DNA of 64,000 bases from Henckelia pumila (taxonomy: Eukaryota; Streptophyta; Magnoliopsida; Lamiales; Gesneriaceae). Positions 11,716-24,202 of the stretch are shown piece by piece. Positions within the stretch are counted from its first letter, which is position 1. Every line of letters begins with the position of its first letter. The stretch is taken from positions 8,866,001 to 8,930,000 of the forward strand of contig NW_027331831.1 of NCBI RefSeq assembly GCF_033568475.1, read 5' to 3'. A program made the translations under genes and the position numbers. Below the pieces are notes generated by a model. It made no database searches. It was given only the letters and a program-made list of their open reading frames with translations, and was not told the DNA's origin.

Positions 11716-12549
11716 GGTGGTACTAGAAAAATAACAATGCATTTTATTAGTTAATTTCCATTAATATGACAATACAAAATAATGGAAAAATAAAAATTAC
11801 AAGTGCGTATACAAATAGATAAAAAGTATGTGGTGGAAAATCGCTGGTGAGTACAAGACTCGTGAGCATGATGATCATAATCGTTATGAAAAATAGTCTT
11901 ATAAATGTCATCATCTCCATCTTCGAAAAATCGAGTAAAAATATTTTGAGAGAAAGAGTGAATTTTGGTGTGATTGAAAATAAGTTTGAGTGAACATATT
12001 TATAGGCAAAAAACTAGCCGTTTGTGACCGTTGAGGGTAAAGAAAAAATCGAGTATATGTTGAATAAAAATTCGTGATAATGATACAATGCATATAATGA
12101 TAATCATAATTAAATAATTATGTATATCATATCACATTATTATAAGGTCAGTGTCGTAGACAGCCTTTTATATAATATTGTGAAATTATACCAATATAGT
12201 TAGTATAAAGCCAGGTATAGTATATCATATCACATTATTATAAGATCGGTGTCATAGACAACCTTTTATATAATAACATGAAATTATACAAATATGATTA
12301 TATTGTTTAAGAACCTTAGAAGCTTTTATACTTGTCGTATTCCTTACCGGGAGTGTGGGATGTCGTCTTAACATCCTCCCAGGATTTATAACAAGTTTTG
12401 AAAAAAACTTATTTTTTTTCATAACATGATATTATATATTAATATATACACAATAAAAATATATAAACAATAAAATAAAAATTCTTACTTGTTGAATATT
12501 TTTGACTTTTTCTTGTATTTTGAAGCGTCGGAAATTATAGAGAACCTTC

Positions 12550-12569
12550 GAGCGATCATGCTGATAACG
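12550..12569 (-). other. Primer-binding-site region of the Copia element
   Basis: On the minus strand, directly after the 5' LTR, ACGTTATCAGCATGATCGCT occupies the primer-site position. This ACGTTATCAGCA-type sequence is common at this position in plant Copia elements. The 11716-12549 stretch between it and gag is untranslated leader with no gene seen. Confidence 0.65.
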
Positions 12570-12853
12570 TGTTGTGAAAAAGTAAAAATTTATGGTAAAA
12601 AGTAAAAACTCCAAAACTCAAAATATATCAAACTCTACACTTTATAACATTTTTCTCTCAACTCAATTGTATTTTTCATCACAGATGAAGACCTATTTAT
12701 AGATCCACATTTGAGATTAGTCCAAAAATTAATACATCATCATCTACATCATCACACACTAATTTTCCACATTTTACAACTCAATATTCAACATTCAACA
12801 TTCAATATTCAATATTCAACATAATAATAATAATAATAATATATTTTTCAACA
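12570..12853 (-). repeat. 5' LTR of the Copia element
   Basis: Plus-strand reading starts TGTTGTGAAAAAGTAAAAA and ends TTTTTCAACA. It is the direct repeat of 3583-3898 with a short AAT run and a three-base GTG insertion near its end. Confidence 0.9.
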
Positions 12854-12861
12854 ATATTTAT

Positions 12862-13188
12862 ATATTTTAGCGTAAATATTAATAACATATATAACTTGCC
12901 ACTATAAAAAGATCAACCATTTTCACAACAACTTGCCACCGTCTGATAGAAGACATGTTCTTTGAGAAAAATAAAAATTTTAAAGAAACAAAAATAATTT
13001 GAACAAACTAAAAAAGTTGAGACATCTGTCACATCTTCCGACAAAGACAAATTTGACTAGAAGATTTCACTTTTCAGGGTAGATTCGAGCCTACGTTGGT
13101 CTGCCATTTTCCGTAATAGTTTGATATAATTTACCTAGTTAAAGAGAGTCAAAATCATAAATAATTTGATAATTTCACAATATTAAGG
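12862..13188. other. Intergenic spacer between the Copia element and a MITE
   Basis: AT-rich; nothing recognised on either strand. Confidence 0.5.
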
Positions 13189-13196
13189 TATGCAAT

Positions 13197-13406
13197 TAGG
13201 GCTGATTTTTCGATATAACGTAACAAAAATATCGATATGAAAAAAATTCATATCGATATCAATACCGAAATTTTAAAATTTTGGTATGAAAAAAATTCAT
13301 ATTGATACCAAAAAAAATTCGATATACCGAAAAAAGTCTGGATATCAAAAAAATTTCGATACGATATTGGTATAATTCGGTATTTTTGTACGGTATGTCA
13401 ACCTTA
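13197..13406. mobile_element. hAT-type MITE (210 bp)
   Basis: Ends TAGGGCTGAT and ATGTCAACCTTA form an imperfect terminal inverted repeat (TAGGGCTGAT against TAAGGTTGACAT). The flanking 8-mers tatgcaat (13189-13196) and tatgcaac (13407-13414) match at 7 of 8. The interior is rich in TCGATAT and GGTAT words. Confidence 0.65.
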
Positions 13407-13913
13407 TATGCAACAATGGATGATACTGCCAGAAAACTAGTACGATGAACTGAAACAGGGAAGATGAATGGTACAAGTGTGTAGTAACTAAAATCATCAT
13501 CAAAAAAATGTTTACATTATCCCAAAATATATGATTATATTATTCTCCAAGAAGGAAAATATATGCTATCAGACCGCAACACAGTGACCAATCAGACAGA
13601 CAATCCAGTGACAGAACTAATGAATTTCAAGGATTTAGAGTCGTTCCTCCCAAAGAAACAACAGTGGCTGCTTCCCTTTGAAAAGAACACAAGAAAACCT
13701 CCATTTTTCACACTATAGACTGAAATCGTATAATACATTGCTTCCTGGAACCCAACATGTGAGAGAGATGAAAATTGAGCACATTTGGCAGCAGGACTTT
13801 CAAAAAATCAAACCCCGGAACAAGATGGTGTGATACGAACTGACCCGTCATGTTCCAAGTCCAGCCATAGTGAAAAATGCCTTTGATATTTTTTAGTTTG
13901 GTTCGTCTTAATG

Positions 13914-16900
13914 TCAATACATTCCTTTGAATACAGGATTCGTTCTGCATATGCTCGCTCCATGTTCCTCGTACTCTGCTTTAGTGTGGCATGCCTGAGT
14001 CGAGCAAAACAAGCAATTTCCGACGTTCATGTCAACAAAAGACGGAAAAATTGTGCCAAGTATTGTTCCACATTGAACTCATATTTGGGAAAATAAAATT
14101 TACCGTGAAAAATTCGGAAGTGGAGGCAAGTACCGAGCCTCCAAACCAAACTGCATATCTTTGGATAGGATGGCTGGTGACATTTACTTCCACGGGTTTA
14201 GCCTTTACTTCTCCGCCAAGCCGAGCATCTGATGCAAGAACTCGGGTGTCAACAATCTTTTTTAGGTCCCGCTGCAACCTTCTGTGGAAGTCTTTAAACA
14301 TGGTCGATCCACCGGATAATACAACATTCTGCAATATCATGAAAGCAACTCTCAAAAGTCCCCAGAAGCAATGAAATCGAGAAATGAGGAACAAATAAAA
14401 AATATAAACACAATAGAATTTGATCAAATAATTATTGGCACCTTGTACAAGGCTCTTCTTGTATCTATTGGTGCTGACTGAATGCATTTGTCAATAACAT
14501 CGGGTAAAGGGGAAGTGAAATCACTGCTATAAATTTCGGGATTGAAGAAGATCTGCAAGCAAAAGCCAAACAAACCATCAGATGATAGGCTGCCGAACAC
14601 TTTACGTGGAATTCTAAAAAATGATGTTCCAACATGCAAAGCGTGAGCCATCCTTCTCAGAAACTTTTTAAGGAAATTGCCACATTGTGTCACATATCGT
14701 ACTTGTATAGGTAGTCAAGCTTAAAGTGAGTGAATAAAGTAAACCTCAGGGCCAAGGAACCGCTCATAGCCTATGTCACAAGAATATGGAGCCCCCGTCT
14801 TTGGCTTAGTACCTCTCCACTGCTTAATGTATTTTGCCGGTTCTTTGTCATGCTTATTGAACTCCTGAATTTATCAAAATCAAAGACCAGTTAAAAACTA
14901 TTTTGAATGTCACTGAAAAGTTAAATATTATAAAAATATTTCTTAGCAATTGCTAATTTAGGTATAATACATGGAAAATTTGATCCATACTGAATACTGT
15001 CATAGAACAGACTATACCTTGACAATGTCGGAAGATGTGTAACAATGCATTTCCTTCACCTTCCGGGCTACTTCGAAGGACTCCTCAGGTGGAACATGTT
15101 CTCCTCTTTCCTAGATGAAACTACATCAGGAGTAATGACAGAAACAGTACAGGAATCACAAAACGTAATGGTTCACTAGACTTCACCTCGAGGATAAGCA
15201 ATACATCTCTCAAGATTCAACAAAACAGCAACAAAAATAAAGCATCAAAATTTTGTTCCTTGAAAAAGACATCTCGCAACATAATTTTCAATGAAATATT
15301 AAGAAAAACAAGATATTCTTGGAGACCATGAAAAATGAGCAAACAGAAAAGAGGACAGATTTTAAATCATGGTGAGTATTTCGTCCTGCTTGCCAACTGA
15401 GATCACTCTTTATAAGCTTATAATTATGGGTCCGCAATCATGCCAGTTGTGAGCACGACATTCGTAGAAAGGTAAGTTGAAAGATGAGGCAGTAAAGCAA
15501 TTATCAGACCAGTATGGTGAAAAGGAAAGAATGCAAAGCTCGACAATAAAACAATTTCCTCTTATTCAAAATTTACAGAAATCTTCTTCAGAAAATCAAT
15601 GGATATACTATCAATAACATTACTGCAAGACGTGAAATAATCAAGAAGCCGTACCCGCATAAGCTGCTGCACAAAAAGAGTGACATCTTTTCCTGCAATG
15701 GGAATCGACTTAATGCTGCTTCCAATAACATAACCATCGGCAACTGGTACAACATGAGTTGCTCCATCTCCCACATCCACTACAACTCCTGTCATCTCAC
15801 ACTAAGAAAAAATGTTTAAGAAGATTAAGTAGGCAACTATGCATGATGGTATTAGGGAAAACCACAGTTTAATATGATAAAGAATTTTTTCTACTGGTTT
15901 TCTGTTTCTTATGCTCATCATATCTATGCCACTGAGAGGCTGCAACTAAAAATTGCATGGAGAGAGACTGAGGGAAGTGTAAATGCACGATGCAGATTAG
16001 AAATGTGACCTCTGATTTTTTTTAATGTCAGATTCAGAATATCTAAATTTTTTGCAGTCCAAAGAAAGTATAAAACTTCAAAATCAGTGAATGGCAGAGT
16101 ATTTTCAAATAACCTATCCACATTAGAAATACTACAGAAAAACACAAATCTTTGCAATATCGAACCCTCTAACGTCCCTACTCAATGGCAAATACAAATT
16201 CAGGAGTTGATGATGCACATAACAAGTACAACCGCCCGATTTGTTCAGTGCTACAGCTAACAGCCTCATCCATTAATAGAACGATCGTTGATTCAGATCT
16301 CATCCCCTTCCCCCTTGCTAAAAAACGAACGAGGAAGTCGGCCACTGCATTTAAAGATATGAGAAGAACATTCCATAAAAGAATATCAAACATCTCTACA
16401 AAGACTTCATGTTGGACCCTTGTTCCCAGCGTGGCACCAGATTTGATTAGATGAGCACACAATATGGAGTTAACGGTATTTTTTTTTACATCGGAAAACT
16501 AACGGAAGATGAGGATCATTCCTGTACCCTCAAAAGAATAATTTCCACCATACGTCATATAAATGCCCAAAGTTGTTGCAACAGTAACCCTTTCTGTTAG
16601 CTTATAAATTCAAGTGGTGTTCCATCTTAAAATGCTTCTAATGGGTGGTATAATCTCATGGGTTTGTTTATAAGCTACTCTTTATTAGTTTAAATGTTCG
16701 AAGTGGGAGATTTTAACGTTGCTGACCCCATGAGAAACCGACGTTTACGGCGGCCCACTCTAGATAGCATTCACACACTTTCAGTATTCAATGCATGCAC
16801 TATGCACCTTAGTCCAACCTATAATTATGCTTTTAGGATACAACTGTCGACACTAATCCGATAATAGACCTTTTCTAGGTCACCTCTTCCGCTACGACAT

Positions 16901-18373
16901 ATATTTATGCCTTTTTTTACAAGATTATCGGTACTGATCTGATGGTAGTACTTTTCAAGGTCAACTCTTCCGCTGCATAGTCTCTCGAGAGCACCAATGT
17001 TAGGTTATAGAACCAAGAGGTGTTCCAGCCCAAAAGGCTTACCTAACGGGTGGAATAACCTTAACGTCACGGGATTATAAGCTACTCTTTGTTAATTTTA
17101 ATGTTAGACGTTTGACATTTGTAACACTTTCTTTGACAGTATACTTTCTCTCAAACTTGTTTTCCTTCCATGATTGATTGCTATCTATTCTCTGTCATAT
17201 CAAGCTTCAATCCTACAAAATATTAAGGCTTCTTATCACTTCATCTGTTCATCACCCAAATGTAAAAAAAAAAAATTTACTTTAAATGTGGCCTATACTA
17301 ATACTTTTGTGAATGATAATTGACAGATTATTCACAGCTTCTGTACAAGATCAGGCGAGTCAGTATCCTTTAAGAAAAGGGGCCAGCTCTCAGACCAAAA
17401 TGTTCAGACAGACAGCAAATACAAAGACTCCATTCATGTTAACAGCTGTCTATATGCATGTTCAGGCAATTCGATCGGACACAACTTTGTTGACAATTAA
17501 TCAAATAAAAACTTCCCAGCTCTTTAAACCACTTCTCACAGTTTTAACGCAAATTCTGGATCTGTAAGTTTTATGACTCAATTCTCCAAACAACAGATCA
17601 TCAAAAATCACAAAAACAAATCAAACAATCTAGGGAAGGGAAATAATTGATTTTATAATTCCTAAGCAACCAAAATGAATCCTAACCTTCGATGTTGTAT
17701 ATCCAGCAGCCAAAGCAAGCACAGGCTGCACCGCGATATACAGTCCTGGAACATTAAATGTCTCAAACATGATTTCCCCAGTATACTCTCGACTCTCCGG
17801 AGCTGTCAACGGACTCTCTGTTAACAAGAAGTAGTGATCTTCCGGATTGCAGCGCAAATAATTGAATATACATTGCTGCCAGAATCTCTCCATTGAGTCC
17901 CAATTATCCACCTGACCATTCTTGATAGGATAGCTCAAGTTATAAATGCTATTAGATTTAGATCTAGAAAAAGCTTCGTCTCCTATATTAAAATCCAGAT
18001 CCGCCATCACACCAGCACTATGCTGCGCCAACCAATTGCTTCCCTTAGAAGAAGTAGCTCGAGGCTGGTTGAGAAATGACTCGTTTACTGCAACTACGGT
18101 AGGAAGTATAAAACTCGGCTCTACATTTCCAGCAAAACCCAATTTCGAATACCTGGAAAAACAGGAAGGGAAATAAAAAGTTCAATCTTTTAAGCAACCC
18201 ACCTCAAATGAACAAGTACGGCCAATAGCAGAAAAATCAGCGTAATCATCAGGGCATTTCATCGAACACTTTAACTAATTTAGCATAAAGATTGAAAATA
18301 AAAACAAAATTTTAACTAATTACCCAGTTCCATTATCGATTACCACAGCCGGGCGACTTGTGGCAGGGTCCAT
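13914..18373 (-). CDS. ARP3: Actin-related protein 3 (ARP2/3 complex), 8 exons, 430 aa, complete
   Basis: ARP3 is one of the two actin-like subunits of the ARP2/3 complex, which nucleates branched actin filaments in the cytoplasm; plant mutants have distorted trichomes (known of the family). Exons on the minus strand are 18324-18373, 17687-18152, 15655-15801, 15018-15110, 14745-14864, 14442-14552, 14104-14328 and 13914-13994. All have AG/GT borders and the joined frame is 431 codons, close to the usual 427-430 aa. Conserved blocks in order: VVIDNGTG (phosphate loop), [110 protein letters not shown], and the C-terminus [12 protein letters not shown]. The start is the first ATG of [14 protein letters not shown]. 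Intron 2 (15802-17686) holds a TRIM. No defect was seen. Confidence 0.97.
16595..17126. mobile_element. TRIM (terminal-repeat retrotransposon in miniature) in ARP3 intron 2
   Basis: Two direct repeats, about 16595-16718 and 16998-17126, both start TGTTAG(C/G)TTATA. They share GGTGTTCCA, a (T/C)TAA(T/C)GGGTGG block and TTATAAGCTACTCTTT. The second ends TTTGTAACA. The whole is flanked by CTTTC on each side (16590-16594 and 17127-17131), a perfect 5-bp target duplication. The total of 532 bp with no coding fits a TRIM. No 5S rRNA-like block was seen, so it is not Cassandra. Orientation relative to ARP3 is opposite if TG...CA is read on the plus strand. Confidence 0.85.
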
Positions 18374-18460
18374 GCGATACAGACAAAAGAATCTGCTGCC
18401 GAGTTCTCTGAAGGGATTCAAGGAAACCGGCGATCATGGTCGTTGAGATACCAACGACAG

Positions 18461-18470
18461 CTTTATATCG
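18461..18470 (-). promoter_or_regulatory. Possible TATA box of ARP3
   Basis: CGATATAAAG on the minus strand lies about 90 bp upstream of the ARP3 ATG, at a usual distance for a short leader. Position is the only support. Confidence 0.4.
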
Positions 18471-18473
18471 TCC

Positions 18474-20320
18474 ATTTCATCGCGAAAACATCAAAATCAC
18501 CGCCGCCGGAAAAATCATTCAATCATGACTGCCGCCTCCACATAATCAATCGGAGTCAGCAGCAGCTTGGAAAAAACCGATTGAGATGATCCCTGCTGCT
18601 CGAAGAAAACGTTGACAATGAATTCCGGGACAGTTATCCCGTGAAAAATGGAAACAGCAGACGAAGAATTACGTGGGTTTAGGTGGTGTTTATGGAAATC
18701 TTTGTTGCTTGTGTGGGTGTTGGGTGGGGGAGAAGACAAATAAACGGCGGAGGAGTGCAAAAGAAGGGGTGTCGGCTCTACGGAAATTGAAATGGATCTG
18801 AATCTGACGTCAGGTGGGGTGGACACCAAGTTAAGGTTGGTGCAGAACTTTCTCCTTTTTTTTTCATAAAAATGGTTGACCCGAAATGAATTAGAGGCTC
18901 ATTGACTTTTGCGGATGGTAAATCGTGACTTTTGCGGATGGTAAATCGGGGATGTATACGAGCGACAAGAACATAAAGAAAGGAGCACATGACCTATGAA
19001 ATCAAAATATATCATTTTGTAACTATAAAATAGTATTTGTAGAATATTTGTTCGATCATATATTTATAATTTATTTATTCTTACAACAAATTTAACAAAA
19101 TTTGTAACAAAATTGTGAAAAAAAATTATTTTTATAAAAACGTTATAAAATTCATGTTCAAATGAAACTCAAATATACATTAATTAACAAGAAACAAAGA
19201 TATGTTTTTATTTAAAATAGTTTAAAATTACACTAATGTTGTTGCATTATTACGCGTTGCAATAAATTTTAACCCACCCACATTATGGCATGTTATATAT
19301 ATTTAAGAGATGTTTCATCTCAAAAAATTTGCTTGGTGGGTGATATAAACACATGGATAATATTTAATGTAACACATATATATGTAACATTGAACCAAAA
19401 AAAAGGCATTGTTAACATAAAAAAGTTCAAATCTTTTATTATAATTTTGAACCAAATGATTTGAGGTTTGGATTCGAGATTAAAGTAGTGTTTGTGAAAG
19501 TTTCTAGTACGCACTTATCAGTTTTATTAAAAAAATACTAAAAAATATTTCTTAAAAACTCTTTCAAATACTACATAACTCCGTTCAAATCCTTCTAACC
19601 GAGTTCCGAACACAACCAAAAAGAATCTAACGAAAAATAAATTATAAATTTATGGTACTCTCAAATTTTGGAAGAATGCATTCCGTGGGAAGAATGACGG
19701 GTGAAAATAATATTAATGGTAGGTATTGATGGACAAAGAGTGGGTACCTTTTTTAAAAAACAAATACAAATTTATTTATTTTAAAAAAAAATTAGTTGTG
19801 TTGTTTATAGAATAGAATCATAGATACAGGAATTATAGTCCAATTATTGGATGGGCTGGAGACGGGCCCACGACTAGCATCTATTAAGCTCTATGCTAAA
19901 GCCAGTTTGGGACTAAAGAAAAAGGGCAAGTTCTTATGCTGGGCCAGATTCCCGAGGGGTTTGGCCCAACAATAATAGGATATGTCCATTTAACAAATAA
20001 GGCATAGTACACTACTCCAAAAGCATAAGCATATAGTTCAATATGTGGAACATTGTTCGCAAAAACAAGTTCATGTTTTCGAGTTGGTTAAGTAACCAAG
20101 TTCTTGAAAAATGGTTAGGAATTCGATTGTTTTTACCAATATTTTCTCGGACGAATCTGTCCCACAAGGCTTCTCCAAGACGGTTTATTTGACTAACATA
20201 GTTTGTTGGCTATTGAGCAGTATACAGTTTCTCACATTAATATATATATACATATACATATATATTTATTATTTATCAATAGATCTAAATAGAGTCAAGA
20301 AAAATGTTAGTGAACATAGT
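18474..20320. other. Intergenic, upstream of ARP3
   Basis: 18474-18990 is moderately GC-rich and is probably ARP3 promoter. A 104-codon minus frame there (18515-18829) has no recognisable domain. A 23-bp unit starting TGACTTTTGCGGATGG is duplicated in tandem at 18903-18925 and 18926-18948. From 19000 to 20320 the sequence is AT-rich with no gene, apart from a GC-richer patch at 19840-19990. Confidence 0.5.
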
Positions 20321-20330
20321 TTAGATTATA

Positions 20331-21337
20331 GAGTAAAATTTAATTTGGTACACGAACTTTTGGTTAATGTCAAATTAGTACACGAACTTTTTTAATGGCT
20401 TAATTGGTACATGTCCGTCGGATTCCGGTCAATTTTCGGTGACATTTATGTAGAATGTCCAATTTACCCTTTATTACAAAAAATGCATATTTTATTTTTG
20501 ATTTTAATTAGATATATTTGTATATTATATTTTATGCGTAAAATTGATTTGATTAAAATTTTTATTTGTACATAATATTTATTAAATTAGATTGATTATA
20601 TATTTCAACGAGAAGGATTAAATAAATTATATTAAGACACACAATATCTAAATAATTGTAAATAAATAAATTGATATCATAGAAAATAAATAAATATTTT
20701 TTTAGCTAAAATTCTGATTTTTGTATACATAATTTTCTCAATAATATTTTGAAAAAAAATATTAAATAAATAGTGATTGTGAAAAAATATTTTTTAATAT
20801 TTGAACTATGTAAAAATTTATTGAATATATATTTTAATAAAAATATTACGTAAGTTTCACTAAAAATTAATTTAATTTTCAAATCATATTTATAATAAAA
20901 ACTCATCGAAACAACAATTAAACTTCGCTTAACGTGACATATTTTTTAATCAACAAATAAAAAATTGAATTACGTTAGTTCGAAAGTTTATCCCGTTCGC
21001 ACCAAAAAATAGCAGCTGCGGGTTTCCACATCATAAAAAAACAAATAAAAAATTGAAATTTTATTTAGTCACAACAATTTTATAAGAGAACATGACTAAT
21101 AAAAAATTTAAAGTCGTTCTCGATTTTTATTATGAATAAAAATGATGAAGTTGGTTTTGAAACTAAAATAATATTAATATTTTAATTAATTTGTATCATT
21201 AAAAGACTATTATACCCTTTTGTTCATCATAATTTGGTCAAAATCTGGTGAACATGTACCAATTAAGTCATTAACAAAAGTTTGTGTACTAATTTGACAT
21301 TTAATCAATAGTTAATGTATCAAATTAATTTTTACTC
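20331..21337. mobile_element. Non-autonomous Mutator-like element (1,007 bp)
   Basis: The left end GAGTAAAATTTAATTTGG and the reverse complement of the right end, GAGTAAAAATTAATTTGA, begin a terminal inverted repeat of about 90 bp. Both arms carry GTCAAATTAGTACAC(G/A)AAC and CTTAATTGGTACATGT. An identical 10-mer TTAGATTATA flanks both sides (20321-20330 and 21338-21347), in the 9-11 bp range of Mutator-like elements. The interior is AT-rich with no transposase. Confidence 0.85.
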
Positions 21338-22159
21338 TTAGATTATATATGCATCACATGCGGAAAATAAAGGTGATAAATTTTTATATATATTGGAATT
21401 TATATTTAAAAAAAAGTCAATTAATACTTGATATTTTCTTAGTTTGGCAAATGTGAAACTGGCAAAATGAAAACAATGAATTAGATAATGAAAAACATAC
21501 ACAATGAACACGTACATAAAGTTGTGGGGGGTTTGGCACCGAGGCTACATTCCCAACCAAGATTCCACGAGCACTACTGAAAGTGGTGGTACATCGATCG
21601 AGTATGACTAAATATTGAGTAATTTTTTTTTCTTTTTTATACATTTGAAAATAATTTTTTTAAATATTTAAATTCAATCTAATTGAAAAAGATTTCACAT
21701 TATAAGTTGAAAATATCGAGAACTATAGGTAATTAAAAATAAAATAATATACCACACCTATTAAAATTGAACGGAAAAATTAATGACAAAAACCATGCAC
21801 ATATAGAAATATTTTGATAACTGACGTTGGTCAAATTATTTTTTAGAAAACTAACCCTCTTTCGAGATATTTGAAGTATTTATAAACTACACTAGAGGAA
21901 GCTAGTTTTCTAAATAAATGATTGAATTTGGCATTTAAGTTGTACGTACGTAGATATCATATAATACTTTTTTCTAAAAAAAAATAAAAATAAAAATAAA
22001 GAAACTTAAAAATGCGAGTGGGCTAGGAGTTGTCTCCATTTACCCATCCTCTAAATGCGCAATTACCTATAAAAATATCACAAGATTGAAGACAAATGTA
22101 GGACAAGAGTCTCAAGATTCCCCCATGCATGACCTGCCTGTCTAGGGCAAATCATCAGT

Positions 22160-22260
22160 ACTTGATGATATAGTGGAGCACCACCGGGATCGTGGCGGCC
22201 GCAGCCGCTTGTTTCAGCCGTGAACGAGTGACGGATCGGGGAGGAGGGCGGAGATGTAAA
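22160..22260. other. GC-rich island of unknown nature
   Basis: About 100 bp of GC-rich, non-repetitive sequence (including GTGGCGGCCGCAGCCGCTTG) sits in an otherwise AT-rich desert. A plus-strand frame starting after a TAG near 22171 reads an Ala-rich stretch then Arg/Gly, with no ATG. No known family was recognised. It could be a relict exon, a small-RNA locus or a repeat fragment. Confidence 0.3.
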
Positions 22261-24147
22261 GTTTTACGTGTGATTATTGATTTGATAAAATTCCATAAAA
22301 AAATTTTGGTGATTCCCTCCAATTAGAGGGGGAGATGGTGGAAGCATCCCTAATAACAAGGGAGGCAAACATGGATGGTCTTTTGGAGCTTTTTTTGTCT
22401 GTGTTTTTGACAATTTTTTTATTATTTATTTATTTGTTTGAGGTTTCTTGGCAAATGTACACGTGCGCTAGTGAGTTATGGAGCAAACTGAGACCTTTTT
22501 TGTGTTAAAATTAAAATAAAAACAAGAGTTATTAGTGGCTTTTTAACTGTCCTTTTCGCCTACTTTATCGATGGTAAATAAATAATAGGAAAAATAATTA
22601 TTATATAAATAATAATATGTAGGACGATAAAAGTTTTAGAAAAGTTCGGACATGCATCCTTCAAAACAATTAATCCATAAAATAATTATAATAACTTTCT
22701 CAATTTTATGACGTTGTTTGGAACACGAGGACATTGGGTTACGTGGAGTGTGTCTTTTTTTTTTTTCTTTCTATATTTAAAAAAAAATTAATTTTCTACT
22801 CCATATATACTAATATACTATTTGAGATACTGATATACATAGTATCATAAATCGTTGAGTATTATAAATACCCTACGTCGAATATTTAAAATAATGAAGA
22901 GTATTTATTGGGTTAATAAACTAATATTTGTGCTCTCATTGACGACCTAGAAAAATACTATCATTAGATCAATATCGATAATTAAAAAAAATTTCATATT
23001 AAAAGTTACATTATATCAGTGTCAACAATTGTACCAAAAAATGGTATATATTATGGATTGAGTTAAAGTACATTATGCATGTATTGAATTATTTGAATAC
23101 TTTAATATGTTTTTTTTAAAAAAAAAACTATCAAATTAATACATCACATTGAATATAAAAATTAATAAATAGTAGCTTATAATAAACCATGAAATTCTAC
23201 CAAATATTATACCATTTTTTGTTATGCAAATGCAACACCTCTTGATTTAACGCCGACTTACAAATTTATACTCTTTCGTAGAATACAATTAGCAATATAT
23301 GGGAAATTTTTTTAAAGGTCGTTTTGTTTTTGTTTTTGTTTTTGTTTTTGGGGTTTTTTTGTTTAAGGAAATGGTCGCTTAATTTGTTACTAACATATTT
23401 GCACAAACGATGTGTGTGACAAAAGTTTTTTTATACTTAATTTCAATTAAAAAAATCTAATAAATTTATAGCAATAAAAATAGATAAATAAAATGATTGT
23501 ATTGTATATTAAATAGAAATAATTAAATAAAAAAGAAAAAAAATAGAGATAGAGATAATGGAGAGAAACAGTTTTAATGTGTGTGTTTTTTTAAAATATT
23601 TTTTTAATATTTTGACATACCAAGAGACCAGCTAAGGATCTCTTACATAATAATAGCATTAGATATTTATATATAATATATACAGATTTTTTCTTAATTT
23701 GAATATGAATTTGTCAATTGCTTCGTCTACATAACTTTCAGGAAATATCAGGTTGATTCAATTTTTTTTTGTGCATGCACATTTTACTTTATATAAGTAT
23801 AATTCTTACTTTCTATTCATAATATATATATATAATAAGTCCGTTTTAATATAAAATAAGCAAAAGTTTTTTTTGTTTGAACCCATAAAGTACAAGTTTT
23901 AGAACTGAACTGGTTTTTTTTACCATGTTAAAAAAAAAAAAGAGCTGGTTTTTTACTACCTATATTCTTATAAACTTTTTGCAGGACGTAACGTCAGGTG
24001 CATGAAATTTGTATTGAAGAATGTTGGGGCTTTATTTGGTTTTGTTTTCTGGATCAGGGGAAAGAATTGTGTCCAAGTTATTCCTCACTATTAGTCTATT
24101 AGTACTGATACATGTAAATATTTTAAAAAAGGGGAATTGCTGTAGAT

Positions 24148-24202
24148 ATATATATATATATGTATGTATGTATATATATATATATATGTATGTATGTATG
24201 TA
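24148..24202. repeat. (TA)n/(TATG)n microsatellite
   Basis: Alternating TA and TATG units. Frames through it encode Tyr/Ile/Met runs and are not genes. Confidence 0.95.

Larger units (their letters stand above)
3583..12853 (-). mobile_element. Ty1/Copia LTR retrotransposon, minus strand, interrupted by a solo LTR
   Basis: Two direct LTRs (3583-3898 and 12570-12853) flank gag, protease, integrase, reverse transcriptase and RNase H coding remains in Copia order, read right to left. A polypurine tract lies inside the left LTR and a primer-binding-like sequence inside the right LTR. An identical 8-mer, atatttat, abuts both outer ends (3575-3582 and 12854-12861). A 3,012-bp solo LTR and its duplication account for part of the 9.3 kb; the element itself would be about 6.25 kb. 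By eye the LTRs differ at about ten alignable positions, plus a longer AAT run on the left. Stops, a shifted frame and two lost catalytic aspartates make it non-autonomous. Confidence 0.93.

Noticed and set aside
14032..14487. A 151-codon minus-strand frame as one protein
   Set aside because: It is ARP3 exon 7 read through into its introns on both sides.
16595..17126. Cassandra TRIM carrying 5S rRNA sequence
   Set aside because: No 5S-like internal promoter block is visible in the terminal repeats.
18515..18829. A 104-codon minus-strand frame upstream of ARP3
   Set aside because: No domain; it lies in the promoter, upstream of the TATA-like box.
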